In this document: positions 6,108 to 13,920 of the stretch, piece by piece | Numbering within the stretch: position 1 is the first letter of the stretch | Layout: the number at the start of each line of letters is the position of its first letter | NCBI GenBank assembly: GCA_002349055.1 | Contig: DECD01000040.1 | Coordinates: 1 to 39,413, forward strand | Direction of reading: 5' to 3' | Length of the DNA: 39,413 nucleotides | From: Bacteroidales bacterium UBA2939 | Lineage (GTDB): Bacteria; Bacteroidota; Bacteroidia; Bacteroidales; P3 | The notes under the pieces: model-generated | What the model was told of the DNA's origin: nothing | Databases searched by the model: none | The model's input: only the letters and a program-made list of their open reading frames with translations | Made by a program: the position numbers and the translations under genes

Positions 6108-8840
6108 TTAGTAGGTGATTATTAGTTGGCGGTCATCCACTTCAACGGTTAGCGTGTCTTCAAGGTCGTTAGGTACTGAAATTTGCATTGCACAATCGTT
6201 GAAGTTCGGTTGTATGGTGATACATCCTATTTCCACGTCATCCGACGTTGCCGTCATGTAGCCGTTTGAGGCTGCAAAGGTGGCACTGCCGACGGTTTCG
6301 TTTGTCAATGTTATTTCGTTTGCCTCCGCTACTATATTGTCATTAAACACAAGGTCATGGTTACGTCTGTAATTGCGTGTCATGTCACGTCTAACCGTAG
6401 TCCTTGGTGTCACGGCCTTAACCTCGGAAATGGTGACGTTTTGCGTGTTGCATTCGTAATCTATTTGAGTTGAATTGACAATGAACTTTCTGCCGTCCAT
6501 CTTGCTCCAAGTAACAAGGCTGTAAGGGGTCAACTCATTGTGTAGTGTCATTTGCAAGTTGATTGTGGGCGTTGCGTACTGGTTGGCAATATTGCTTGTT
6601 ATGTGTTGTTCGGGCAGGTGGTAGTTGCAGGTCGCCACATTGTAAATTTTAGGCATTATCTTGTAGCCGTTGCGGATTGTCTGCGAGTACCTAATGCCTT
6701 TGTCTTTGTCGCTTGACAGGTTCAGTTTAATGTCTTCAAAATCTTCAATGGCGGTAGTGTCAATTTCGGTCTTATATTCAGTATTGGTTTTCTCTGTGTG
6801 CCATTGCCGTTTTTCAAGGTCTTTTTCTGGTATGACGTTAAACTCAAAGTCTGTTAGTGTGGCATTGTCGCAAAGATATTCACTTGTGCCGAAAGGTCTA
6901 CCAATCCAAATTTCCACATTCCCTATTTTTGCCACGTCTCCCTCTATTGGTAATTTAATTATAATGCCGTCGTAATTCCTGTATGTATTCGCAAAAGAAA
7001 CAGGGTTTCCGAAAGCATATTGTGTGCTGTCTCTCTGTAATTGTAGTTTTACGGTTGTTTCGTTAGGCACCCAGTAATATCCATCATCGGCTGTGGTGCT
7101 CAACCATTTGTCACAACATTTAATTTTTGCCATAATCCAACAATTACCATCCACCCTGTGGGAATTGCTTAAATGAGACGCTATTTCGTGTGTTGTAGGC
7201 ATACACTTGAACAAAAAGTTGCTCGATGAATAAAAACTCCAAGTGCCTGTAATCTGTAAATAATGGTTTTCGGTAATTACAACCGTCTCGGTCTTTGCGT
7301 ATAGCATTGTCTGCCAATTATATTGTACATCACTTCGGGTGCTGCTGTAACTGGGGGTACGGAAATATATTTTTCGTGTCGGGTTGTAAGGTTTTTGCAA
7401 ACCGTCTGCCTGTGTATTTGAGTATGTATGCCCCCCATCATCAAGTATTGCACAAGTAGGGCAATAGTATATACCGTTTTGTCCGTCGCTGAAATCGGGC
7501 GTTTCCTTTTCTGCCGTTCCCCAACTATCATTATATGTGTTTCCGACATATTGGTAAGTCTTTAACCTTGGTGTGTTTGCAGCCCAAAAATCGTGTTCCC
7601 AGTACCATCTTTGCACATCGTTACCGTTGCGGAAAAACTCACCGCTTCTGTATTGGTAAAAGTGATTTGACAGGTTTCTTTCGTCGTTAATGTCGGGTAA
7701 TAGCATATCCACTTCGTATTCGTCACATTCCGCTGTCACGCTGTTATATATGTTGTTAGTGCTAATGGTTGTGCCACCTGCGAAAGCGTCCTGTGTCACT
7801 GTAAAAATGTCGCTCAATTCCTCGCACGGCTGGGCGGTGTAGTTGTCGCCGTCGGTGGTGGGGAAATTTACTATATAGCCGTTATTTGGCAGTGTATAGG
7901 TGAAATAATAATTCCAACCCTCTGCAATGGCGTTTGGGGTGGTGATTATTAGGTTGTTTTTGTACGGTATGGCCGTAAGGTTTAGATAGGTGAGTATCTG
8001 CTCCAGTACGGTCAATTTGTCTGTCGGCTTTTCGTCTTCGTCAAAGTTGTTTGCCTGTTGTTCATATATCTTTGTCATGATGTCCGCGAAAACGTCGGGC
8101 AGTTTCACGGTGTCTGTCACATATATTTTTCGGTATGTCCCCAGTGGTTTGCAGAAGTCTAAAAGAATTGAATTGAAAGTAACAACTGGGTCGGTTTCCG
8201 TGTCACCAATCCAACTATATTTTGAGTATTGAAGTGTACTTAAAGCATCTTGTGCGTTCAAGGTGAAAGTGTCCGCGACGTGGCTGTATTCCATACTGAA
8301 AGTTTCGGGCGTTGAAAAGCCCACCCACTCAACCGTGAAACAGAAGTTATCGTACTTGTCGGGGTCGTAGTCATTCCACCACACAACAGGCAGTTCTCCG
8401 TCTTCCCTCACAACGTGCTTTGACAGGGTTTCGCCTGTGCTGCTGTTATACATCCTGCCGTTCACCTCGCTGACTTCGTTTCGCCATTTCAACAGGACTA
8501 CAAGGGTACTTTTTCCGTTGCTGTTGAGGAAATCCAAATTGACATTGTTCTGCAAGAAGGTAACGGTCGCCGTGCTACACCTGTAAGGCTTATATATGTT
8601 TTCCGCGTTGCCCTCGTAATTTACAACAAAAGGGTGGTCGGTCATTGTCAGTGCGTAGTTGTTTACTGGCACTCGGCCAATGTAAATGTCATAGCCGTGT
8701 GTCGTTGGTCGCGTTAGTGTGCGGTATTCGTAGGGGTTTGTGCCGTCGTAACCTGTGAAAATAACAACCCTGTATCTTTGCCCCTTTTGGTCAATGCTGT
8801 TGTCGATGCTGCGAAAGTCGCCGTAATATCTTTTTGCCAT
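6108..8840 (-). CDS. Large tail protein (tail tip / distal tail-associated)
   Basis: 910 aa, no membrane segments, beta-rich throughout. It follows the tape measure gene directly; its ATG overlaps the tape measure stop at 8840. In siphoviruses that position holds the distal tail or tail-associated (Dit/Tal-like) protein, which forms the tail tip and carries receptor-binding parts. The N-terminus (VVIFTGYDGTNPYEYRTLTR...) and the C-terminal section are compatible with structural tail roles, but I recognise no defined enzymatic domain. Unusually large for Dit; a Tal-like baseplate hub or fused Dit-Tal is possible. Confidence 0.75.
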   Translation of the reverse strand: MAKRYYGDFRSIDNSIDQKGQRYRVVIFTGYDGTNPYEYRTLTRPTTHGYDIYIGRVPVNNYALTMTDHPFVVNYEGNAENIYKPYRCSTATVTFLQNNVNLDFLNSNGKSTLVVLLKWRNEVSEVNGRMYNSSTGETLSKHVVREDGELPVVWWNDYDPDKYDNFCFTVEWVGFSTPETFSMEYSHVADTFTLNAQDALSTLQYSKYSWIGDTETDPVVTFNSILLDFCKPLGTYRKIYVTDTVKLPDVFADIMTKIYEQQANNFDEDEKPTDKLTVLEQILTYLNLTAIPYKNNLIITTPNAIAEGWNYYFTYTLPNNGYIVNFPTTDGDNYTAQPCEELSDIFTVTQDAFAGGTTISTNNIYNSVTAECDEYEVDMLLPDINDERNLSNHFYQYRSGEFFRNGNDVQRWYWEHDFWAANTPRLKTYQYVGNTYNDSWGTAEKETPDFSDGQNGIYYCPTCAILDDGGHTYSNTQADGLQKPYNPTRKIYFRTPSYSSTRSDVQYNWQTMLYAKTETVVITENHYLQITGTWSFYSSSNFLFKCMPTTHEIASHLSNSHRVDGNCWIMAKIKCCDKWLSTTADDGYYWVPNETTVKLQLQRDSTQYAFGNPVSFANTYRNYDGIIIKLPIEGDVAKIGNVEIWIGRPFGTSEYLCDNATLTDFEFNVIPEKDLEKRQWHTEKTNTEYKTEIDTTAIEDFEDIKLNLSSDKDKGIRYSQTIRNGYKIMPKIYNVATCNYHLPEQHITSNIANQYATPTINLQMTLHNELTPYSLVTWSKMDGRKFIVNSTQIDYECNTQNVTISEVKAVTPRTTVRRDMTRNYRRNHDLVFNDNIVAEANEITLTNETVGSATFAASNGYMTATSDDVEIGCITIQPNFNDCAMQISVPNDLEDTLTVEVDDRQLIITY

Positions 8841-10744
8841 TATCTTACCCTTCCTGTTTTTCTGTTATAGTTGTTAAGTGTGCCTTGCAGGTCGCTGCCG
8901 TGTATGGTGAATGTCACATTGCCTGTTTGGTCGGCATTAAAGCCGTTGAAGACGCTGCCATTGTTCAGCATATTAAACAATCTTTGTTGCTGTCGGCTGT
9001 TTAAAATCATTTCGCCACGGTTTACCCTTGCAAGGTTATAGTCGCCTATTGAGGTTGCACCGCCTATGATACCTCCGTCGGCAAATTTACTGATACTGGC
9101 AATAGTGCCAATCACACCCAAAATCTGTGCCACAATGCTTGCGATTGCTGCCACTTTTGCAGGCCACGGCTCAACCTTTGCAGCCCCAGCCAAACCGCTT
9201 GCCATAGCCTCCCCTTCCTCGGCTGCAATCAAAGACGCGATTTGTGGGATTACTGCCCCTATACTGCTTATTATCGAGCCTACACCGCTTAAAAATTGTT
9301 GTGCGGTTTCGTCCATACAACTGCCCAAATTGGTGAAGACATTGCCCATAGCGTCAAAAGCTGATGCGGTCGCCTGTGCCTCATTCTGCATATTCTGTAA
9401 CCTCTTTGTGAGGGCTTCCGCTGCCCTTTCCGCGTCGGTTGTCTGCATATCCTTTAACTGCCTTTCCAACTCGCTCATGTCTGCAATTAACTTAATGCGT
9501 AGTTCAGCGTCGGGGGTGTTCTCGAATTGGTCGCGTAGTGCTTTAAGTTGCAGTTGCAAATAGGCAATGGAACCTTCGGGAATTACTGGCTGTATCTCGA
9601 TTTTCTTCTCTTTTCCCAGTAGTTTGTCAAGTTCTGCCTGTGCCTCTTCTATCTGTTGTTTGAACTTTTGGCGGTCTTCGTCGGTGGCTGCAAGTCGGAA
9701 ACTCTTATTGAGGTTGGAAATTTGTTCTTCAAGTGCTGCAATAGAACCTTCGGGCAATGGCTCAATCTCTGTTTCCACTTTGATTTTCGGTGTTTTGTGG
9801 TTTATACCTCTGTCCGCTCCAAGTTCCTTTGTATATCTCAAATTGCGTTGCTCCATTTGCTCATATTGGGCTTCAAGATTCTGCATTTTGGCATACATTT
9901 GTTCAAACTCTTTCATGTTGTCGCCATCACTCATTTTGTCTTTGAGGGCTTCAAGTGCCTTATATTCGGCTTCGGCCATTGCAACCTGTGAATGTATGCC
10001 GTTCATGTCGTTGTATTCACTTGCTTTGTCCTTTAAGTCCATCCACTTGTTTTTAGCCTGTGTAATGGCTATATCTAAATTCTCAACACCGCTAACCCAT
10101 CTTTGCACCTGTTCAACGTCAAATCCCCTGTCAAAGGTGTATTTATAATCACCACTTGAACCGCTGCCAATAGCGGTTGATTTAATCATCTTTGAAAGCG
10201 TGTTGTTAATGCTTGCTTGCTCCTTTTGAACGTTGTTTAACATCTGTTTACTTATACGTTCAATGTCTTTAACGGCTGTTTCGTCACCTTTGCGGACTCT
10301 CGTCCTTGCTTTCTGCATTTCCTTATCCAACCTTGCATTTTCACCAATCAAACCAAGTTGAAGTGTTTGTAGGTTATCCAAGGCGTTGTAATATTCCCTT
10401 GCTGTGCTAATACAACTTCCCAAACCGTTAATCATCGTTGAAAAGTCGGCCTTTGAAATTGAATAGAAAAACTCATCGCTAATACGTTTTGCCACTTCCA
10501 TTGTTGCACCGTAATTGTCCGCTGCTGTTTGGTTGTTTCTCATTACGCTGTTGAAGCCCTCGGACGCAATTTTAGCCACCGACAAAACACCAACAAACTT
10601 GCTGAACTTGCCAGCCAATTTGCCTATTGATTTATCGGTTTCTTCCGCTTTCTGTTTATATTGATAAACCTGTTGTGCTGACCTTTTCAGTGCATTGTCG
10701 TGTTGGCTTGTGTCAGCCGTTAATCGGGTTCTATAGTCCTGCAT
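8840..10744 (-). CDS. Tail tape measure protein
   Basis: 634 aa. Residues 1-470 are mainly helical and coiled-coil, including two similar segments (EPLPEGSIAALEEQISNLNK and a second with PEGSIAYLQLQLKALRDQ). A long hydrophobic region at about 490-565 and the sequence FADGGIIGG near 567-575 are typical of tape measure proteins, which set tail length and move into the cell envelope during DNA injection. It overlaps the frameshifted chaperone reading frame by 14 bp, which is the standard arrangement. At the family's usual scaling the length implies a medium tail of roughly 95 nm. Confidence 0.92.
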   Translation of the reverse strand: MQDYRTRLTADTSQHDNALKRSAQQVYQYKQKAEETDKSIGKLAGKFSKFVGVLSVAKIASEGFNSVMRNNQTAADNYGATMEVAKRISDEFFYSISKADFSTMINGLGSCISTAREYYNALDNLQTLQLGLIGENARLDKEMQKARTRVRKGDETAVKDIERISKQMLNNVQKEQASINNTLSKMIKSTAIGSGSSGDYKYTFDRGFDVEQVQRWVSGVENLDIAITQAKNKWMDLKDKASEYNDMNGIHSQVAMAEAEYKALEALKDKMSDGDNMKEFEQMYAKMQNLEAQYEQMEQRNLRYTKELGADRGINHKTPKIKVETEIEPLPEGSIAALEEQISNLNKSFRLAATDEDRQKFKQQIEEAQAELDKLLGKEKKIEIQPVIPEGSIAYLQLQLKALRDQFENTPDAELRIKLIADMSELERQLKDMQTTDAERAAEALTKRLQNMQNEAQATASAFDAMGNVFTNLGSCMDETAQQFLSGVGSIISSIGAVIPQIASLIAAEEGEAMASGLAGAAKVEPWPAKVAAIASIVAQILGVIGTIASISKFADGGIIGGATSIGDYNLARVNRGEMILNSRQQQRLFNMLNNGSVFNGFNADQTGNVTFTIHGSDLQGTLNNYNRKTGRVR

Positions 10745-11389
10745 TGTTCTGTGAATTGATAAATAATTTTGCTTGCTCTTTCAGCCTCTCAATCTCTCCC
10801 CCTGTTATTTCCTGTGTTGGTTTTTCGTCTTCCGCTTCGTCTTCGCTCTCCCACGGAAAACACATAATGTCCCTAACCGTCAAACTGCCCTTGCTGAACA
10901 TTGAAGCCGTAGAGAAAATTTTAAGTCGGGTTTGTTCCCATTGTGGGCGGTCGGTGTAGGGTATGCAGTCAATCATGTTTGCCACCTCATACGGCTGCAT
11001 TACATCGCAAAAGTAGTCGTAACTGACCATCCTAAACTGGTACACCAACAACCTTAACAACTCTGTCACTTCTTTTTTTTTACGGCCTGTTTCGGGGCGG
11101 TCGCCTTTTCCTTTGCCTTTGGTGCTATCGCCTGTTGCCTTTTGTCGTTGGCGGTTAGGAATGCCACAAACTCTGCCAGTGTGTCGGGGTTTTCGTCCAG
11201 CCAATCCAAGAACTCGTTGAAATCTATTGTAATTTCGGGGTTACAGGCCATCACGGTCGAGTAGAAAAAGGTGATAATGTCAGTAACATTCTTTGGCGAA
11301 AAGGTGTTGCCTGTGATTTGCTCATAAATAATATGGCTGCGGAATGTCTGTTTGACATTGACCTCTGTGTCTTTAATTGTAATTGTCAT
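10731..11389 (-). CDS. Tail assembly chaperone, long form made by -1 frameshift
   Basis: Predicted 219-aa fusion: residues 1-106 from the upstream frame, then 113 residues of the -1 frame starting EVTELLRLL and ending QNNAGL. The shift occurs on A AAA AAG at 11072-11078, just before the zero-frame TGA at 11066-11068. This matches the lambda gpG/gpGT system, where the rare long form recruits the tape measure protein. The -1 frame has no good start of its own: an in-frame ATG at 11204 gives a lysine-rich stretch that reads the upstream gene out of frame. The end overlaps the tape measure start. Confidence 0.85.
11066..11389 (-). CDS. Tail assembly chaperone, short form (gpG-like)
   Basis: 107 aa from the ATG at 11387-11389, giving MTITIKDTEVNVKQTFRSHI. 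A longer in-frame start at 11428 would translate the ACTATTTATA promoter motif, so I reject it. The product is acidic in the middle and ends in a Lys/Ala-rich tail (KAKEKATAPKQAVKKKK) encoded by the slippery region. It lies between the major tail protein and the tape measure, the canonical place for this chaperone. Confidence 0.85.
   Translation of the reverse strand: MTITIKDTEVNVKQTFRSHIIYEQITGNTFSPKNVTDIITFFYSTVMACNPEITIDFNEFLDWLDENPDTLAEFVAFLTANDKRQQAIAPKAKEKATAPKQAVKKKK
11072..11078 (-). other. Programmed -1 frameshift slippery site
   Basis: Minus-strand A9G; the heptamer A AAA AAG fits X XXY YYZ with zero-frame codons AAA (105) and AAG (106). The zero-frame stop follows one codon later, and the -1 frame is open for 113 codons. 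Confidence 0.85.
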
Positions 11390-11407
11390 ATCTTTCGGGG
11401 TTTTATA

Positions 11408-11417
11408 TATAAATAGT
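11408..11417 (-). promoter_or_regulatory. ACTATTTATA motif, copy 2 (tail chaperone unit)
   Basis: On the minus strand GGGAACTATTTATATATAAA, 19 nt before the chaperone ATG and just after the terminator at 11436-11459. Its presence settles the chaperone start at 11389. Confidence 0.7.
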
Positions 11418-11435
11418 TCCCAGTCCACAAAAAAA

Positions 11436-11459
11436 CAGGGTCGGCGACTGCCAACCCTG
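11436..11459 (-). terminator. Intrinsic terminator after the major tail protein
   Basis: Minus-strand stem of 10 bp (CAGGGTTGGC with GCCGACCCTG, one G-U pair), 4-nt loop, then T7. The arm sequences are the same as in the terminator at 13858-13881. Confidence 0.9.
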
Positions 11460-11506
11460 CCAAAAAACTAGTAACTAAATGAAGATATAATGAAACGAAA
11501 AGTGCC

Positions 11507-12004
11507 TTATACAGAAGCGGTTGTTTTGGTGAACGCACCTGTGCCAGTGAAAGTGACGCTGAAGGTCGCCTTTTCGCCTGTGTTGGCGTTTGCTGTAAGT
11601 GAAGTAATGTAGGCGTTGCCAGTCCAATACTTTGTACCGCTGCCAGTTTTCTTTGCCGTGTAGTTTGCTGCGTCGCCGTCGGCCACTATCACGTTGTCGG
11701 CTTCGGCCTTTTTAGCCCATACAAGGTTAAGTTTTGTACCGTTAGCCCAAGCGTCAAACAAAGTGTCATAGTCTTCGTCTGTGTAAAGGTTTTCACTGGT
11801 AATTTCCCAACTTCTTTTGTTGACCTCGTGGCCTTCCCAAATGCCGTGGTCTTTTGAGTTGACACTGGCGGTTTCGGCTGATAATGTCAGTGTGTGGGCG
11901 GTAGCGTATGCAATGCTTTTGGTGGTTTGCTGCTGACCTGTGCCAGTCTGTAAAAAAACCATCAAATCGTCGCCTTTTGTTATGTCTTTAGGAGTAACAC
12001 TCAT
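11507..12004 (-). CDS. Major tail protein (tail tube)
   Basis: 165 aa. The N-terminus MSVTPKDITKGDDLMVFLQTG and the beta-rich pattern (AHTLTLSAETASVNSKDHG, SWEITSENLYTDEDYDTLFDAW) are those of the TP901-1-type phage major tail protein that polymerises into the tail tube. A C-terminal Thr-rich strand (GEKATFSVTFTGTGAF) completes it. It lies between tail-completion genes and the chaperone, and has its own upstream motif and downstream strong terminator, suggesting high expression. Confidence 0.88.
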   Translation of the reverse strand: MSVTPKDITKGDDLMVFLQTGTGQQQTTKSIAYATAHTLTLSAETASVNSKDHGIWEGHEVNKRSWEITSENLYTDEDYDTLFDAWANGTKLNLVWAKKAEADNVIVADGDAANYTAKKTGSGTKYWTGNAYITSLTANANTGEKATFSVTFTGTGAFTKTTASV

Positions 12005-12033
12005 GATGTGATTAAATTTAATCTGTTATTTAT

Positions 12034-12043
12034 TATAAATAGT
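12034..12043 (-). promoter_or_regulatory. ACTATTTATA motif, copy 3 (major tail unit)
   Basis: On the minus strand AAACTATTTATAATAAAT, 30 nt before the major tail gene start and only 3 bp beyond the stop codon of the preceding gene. Confidence 0.7.
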
Positions 12044-12046
12044 TTG

Positions 12047-12382
12047 TTACAATGAAAAGTTCAGTGTTTGCACATAGCCGTCGGTGGTGTATTCCTCGCT
12101 TGCACCTGTCAAATAGGGGTGGTTTTCCATTTTGTGCAAATAATACCTCACATCGTCTGCCAGTTTCACCCCCTCAAAATAGGTTGCTGAAACTATCTTA
12201 ACCGTAAACGAAACATCCAATTCACTTGCACCGTCTTTTGTGCCTGTCTCGCTCATATTGGAGCGTTCAAATACTATAAATGGGAGGCTTGTTCCCTCGG
12301 TTGCCACCAACGGAAACACATTTTTTGTAACCTCTCGCAATGTATTGTAAAAGTATTCTGTCAATCCTGCTATGCCAATCAT
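12047..12382 (-). CDS. Tail completion / tail terminator protein (gp17-like)
   Basis: 111 aa. Located between the HK97-gp10-like gene and the major tail protein, with the length and style of DUF3168/gp17-type tail terminators, which close the tail tube at the head end. Features: helical start (LTEYFYNTLREVTKNVFPLV), then FIVFERSNMSETGTKDGASE, and a beta pattern DVSFTVKIVSAT. Its ATG overlaps the preceding stop by 4 bp. The assignment is mainly by position. Confidence 0.7.
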   Translation of the reverse strand: MIGIAGLTEYFYNTLREVTKNVFPLVATEGTSLPFIVFERSNMSETGTKDGASELDVSFTVKIVSATYFEGVKLADDVRYYLHKMENHPYLTGASEEYTTDGYVQTLNFSL

Positions 12383-12891
12383 TGTTTGTTAGTTTTGCTG
12401 TCGTTTATTTTCTTGATAGCCTTTGCTATTTCGTTGTTCAGCGTCTTCTCATATTCCTCTTGAAACGCTGCGTTTGCGGACTGGAAAAAGTATAGCCCTT
12501 TCAACTGCCCCCTGTTGTACCCTTTTCGCGTTCTGCGTAGCCCTGTGCCTTTTTCAAAGAACCTCGCCCTAAATGTACCGCTGCCAGTGTTCCGCGTTCC
12601 CATGATATGCACCTTTGCGGATATTTCGTGTTGCTTGCTTTCCTCAATCTTTGACCGCCTCACCGCGTCTGTCATTTTGTCGTTGTATTTAGGGCTTTTC
12701 ACGTTGCTTTGGGGCAGTGCCGTTTTAAGGCTTTTTCGGGTCGCCTGTCTCAAAGAATTTGCAGCCTTGGTAATGCCTGTTTTCAACGCCTTTTTCATTT
12801 CCTTTGTGTTAAGTTCAAGGAAAGCTTTATATACCTCGTCGGCGTTGGTGGTTATTGTGGTTTCCTTACTCATTTTTCTGTGATATTTCAA
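12379..12891 (-). CDS. HK97-gp10-like head-tail joining protein
   Basis: 170 aa. A basic, helical protein with KALKTGITKAANSLRQATRK early and a GTFRARFFEKGT segment, matching the HK97 gp10 family of head-tail connection proteins. Charged ends (N-terminal KYHRKMSKE and C-terminal KKINDSKTNKQ). A later start at codon 7 (MSKETTITTNADEVYKAFLE) is also possible. It overlaps the preceding adaptor gene by 26 bp if the longer form is used, and by 8 bp with the later start, which favours the later start. Confidence 0.78.
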   Translation of the reverse strand: MKYHRKMSKETTITTNADEVYKAFLELNTKEMKKALKTGITKAANSLRQATRKSLKTALPQSNVKSPKYNDKMTDAVRRSKIEESKQHEISAKVHIMGTRNTGSGTFRARFFEKGTGLRRTRKGYNRGQLKGLYFFQSANAAFQEEYEKTLNNEIAKAIKKINDSKTNKQ

Positions 12892-13183
12892 GGCGTTTGC
12901 ACATCAAAGGGCGGTCAATCTGTATTGACAATATGGTGTAGTCTTTGCCGTTCCACTGGATAATGTCGTAGTCGTCGATGTCCTGATACATCCTAACTTC
13001 AAGGGTGTAGGTGTTTGGCATCCACACGTCGCCGTTGTCGTTCTGTCGGCTCTGTCGGTGCAATACGTTTCGGGCTTTGATAGTCGCCTTTTCCGCGTAT
13101 GTTGTTATTTGTTCGCCCACGCTGTTTACTTCAACGGTAGGCGAAAGTATCTTTATTGTCTCTGTCAGTAGCCCTGCCCTCAT
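12866..13183 (-). CDS. Phage head-tail adaptor (head closure / stopper)
   Basis: 105 aa with the family pattern MRAGLLTETIKILSPT, then VNSVGEQITTY, a central ARNVLHRQSRQNDNGD, and a final beta region DIIQWNGKDYTILSIQIDR. This fits the Phage_H_T_join/SPP1 gp16 family, which seals the portal channel and joins head and tail. The TILSI...RP...LEI end is a hallmark of the fold. It begins 2 bp after the preceding connector gene stop. Confidence 0.85.
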   Translation of the reverse strand: MRAGLLTETIKILSPTVEVNSVGEQITTYAEKATIKARNVLHRQSRQNDNGDVWMPNTYTLEVRMYQDIDDYDIIQWNGKDYTILSIQIDRPLMCKRLEISQKNE

Positions 13184-13185
13184 GA

Positions 13186-13707
13186 TTAACCCCCCATCTC
13201 AACTTCACCGTTATTGTTTATGTGTGCCGTGGCTATTACCTTTGCCATCAAACGCTCATACGCTTTTGACTTTGCACCGCCACACATTCTGCATTTCGCC
13301 ACAAATCCGCTTTCTATCTCCAAGTCGCCTGTAGTCTCATTCAAATAGGTGTGTTGACATATTTCATCAAGCATCGCCCTCTCGTTTACTATTGTGTGGA
13401 GTTGGCTGTAATCCTTGTAAAGGCTCAATAAATAATCGTAACTGAAAGGCACTTCGGTTACACTTACACCGTAGGCGTTGGCCTCACGGCTCATATACAG
13501 GTCGCCCACATAAAGCAATATGGCGTGTTGCAGGGGCTTTGGCAATTCGTCGCCCTCGCCCTCGATGTAGTCTTCAAGCAAGTAGTCAATGTGTCTCTCT
13601 ACCGTCTTTTCTGCAACCTCAATTAAATGTGTAATATATGTGTCCTCGGCTGTGTAACCGCTTTCAATGTTCAAGTGCTGTTTTGCCAATGCTAATGTTA
13701 CATACAT
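13186..13707 (-). CDS. Head-tail connector protein (gp6-like adaptor)
   Basis: 173 aa from ATG at 13705-13707 (MYVTLALAKQHLNIESG). A longer form from 13767 would translate the promoter motif and is rejected. The start (TLALAKQHLNIE, then DTYITHLIEVAEKTVERHI and a following HAILLYVGDLYMSREA) is typical of HK97 gp6/SPP1 gp15-type connectors that sit on the portal ring. The C-terminal extension contains CRMCGG, a lone CxxC that may bind metal or be fortuitous. It is first in the connector operon. Confidence 0.85.
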   Translation of the reverse strand: MYVTLALAKQHLNIESGYTAEDTYITHLIEVAEKTVERHIDYLLEDYIEGEGDELPKPLQHAILLYVGDLYMSREANAYGVSVTEVPFSYDYLLSLYKDYSQLHTIVNERAMLDEICQHTYLNETTGDLEIESGFVAKCRMCGGAKSKAYERLMAKVIATAHINNNGEVEMGG

Positions 13708-13731
13708 AGTGCTGTGTGTTTTATATATATA

Positions 13732-13741
13732 TATAAATAGT
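13732..13741 (-). promoter_or_regulatory. ACTATTTATA motif, copy 4 (connector unit)
   Basis: On the minus strand GCCGACTATTTATATATA, 25 nt before the connector start, preceded by the terminator at 13753-13792. Confidence 0.7.
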
Positions 13742-13752
13742 CGGCTGACACG

Positions 13753-13792
13753 AAAAAAGCCGTCCAAGGGGTGTTTTTGACCCCTTACAGGC
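13753..13792 (-). terminator. Terminator-like hairpin before the connector unit
   Basis: On the minus strand AAGGGGT and ACCCCTT (7 bp, 7-nt loop) are flanked by outer GCC and GGC arms and followed by T6. It forms the 3' end of repeated element A. Confidence 0.7.
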
Positions 13793-13846
13793 GTTTTCTT
13801 TGCTTTCGGGTGTAGTTGGCCGCCGAAACACTCAAAAGGCTCTCAA
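13766..13846 (-). ncRNA. Repeated structured element, copy A
   Basis: About 80 nt that recurs at 19826-19904. On the minus strand both contain AGAGCCTTTTG, a TGT...ACTACACC stem, AAAACGCCTGTAAGGGG and AAAACACCCC. Possible pairs are CTTT with AAAG, GTGT with ACAC, and GGGG with CCCC. Differences are not concentrated at any codon position, so it looks like RNA or DNA structure rather than a peptide. It lies between the capsid terminator and the connector unit. Function unknown. Confidence 0.5.
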
Positions 13847-13857
13847 AGGACAAAAAA

Positions 13858-13881
13858 CAGGGTCGGCGTTGGCCAACCCTG
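13858..13881 (-). terminator. Intrinsic terminator after the major capsid gene
   Basis: Minus-strand 10-bp stem CAGGGTTGGC with GCCGACCCTG, 4-nt loop, then T6. Same arms as at 11436-11459 with a different loop. Confidence 0.9.
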
Positions 13882-13920
13882 CTGTCAGAATACAAACTAA
13901 ACAAAAAATAAAATGGAAAA

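Noticed and set aside
11390..11428. Longer start of the tail chaperone (MDWELFIYKTPKD...)
   Set aside because: It translates the ACTATTTATA motif. The ATG at 11389 has the normal spacing from the motif. The same argument rejects the longer start of the connector gene at 13767.
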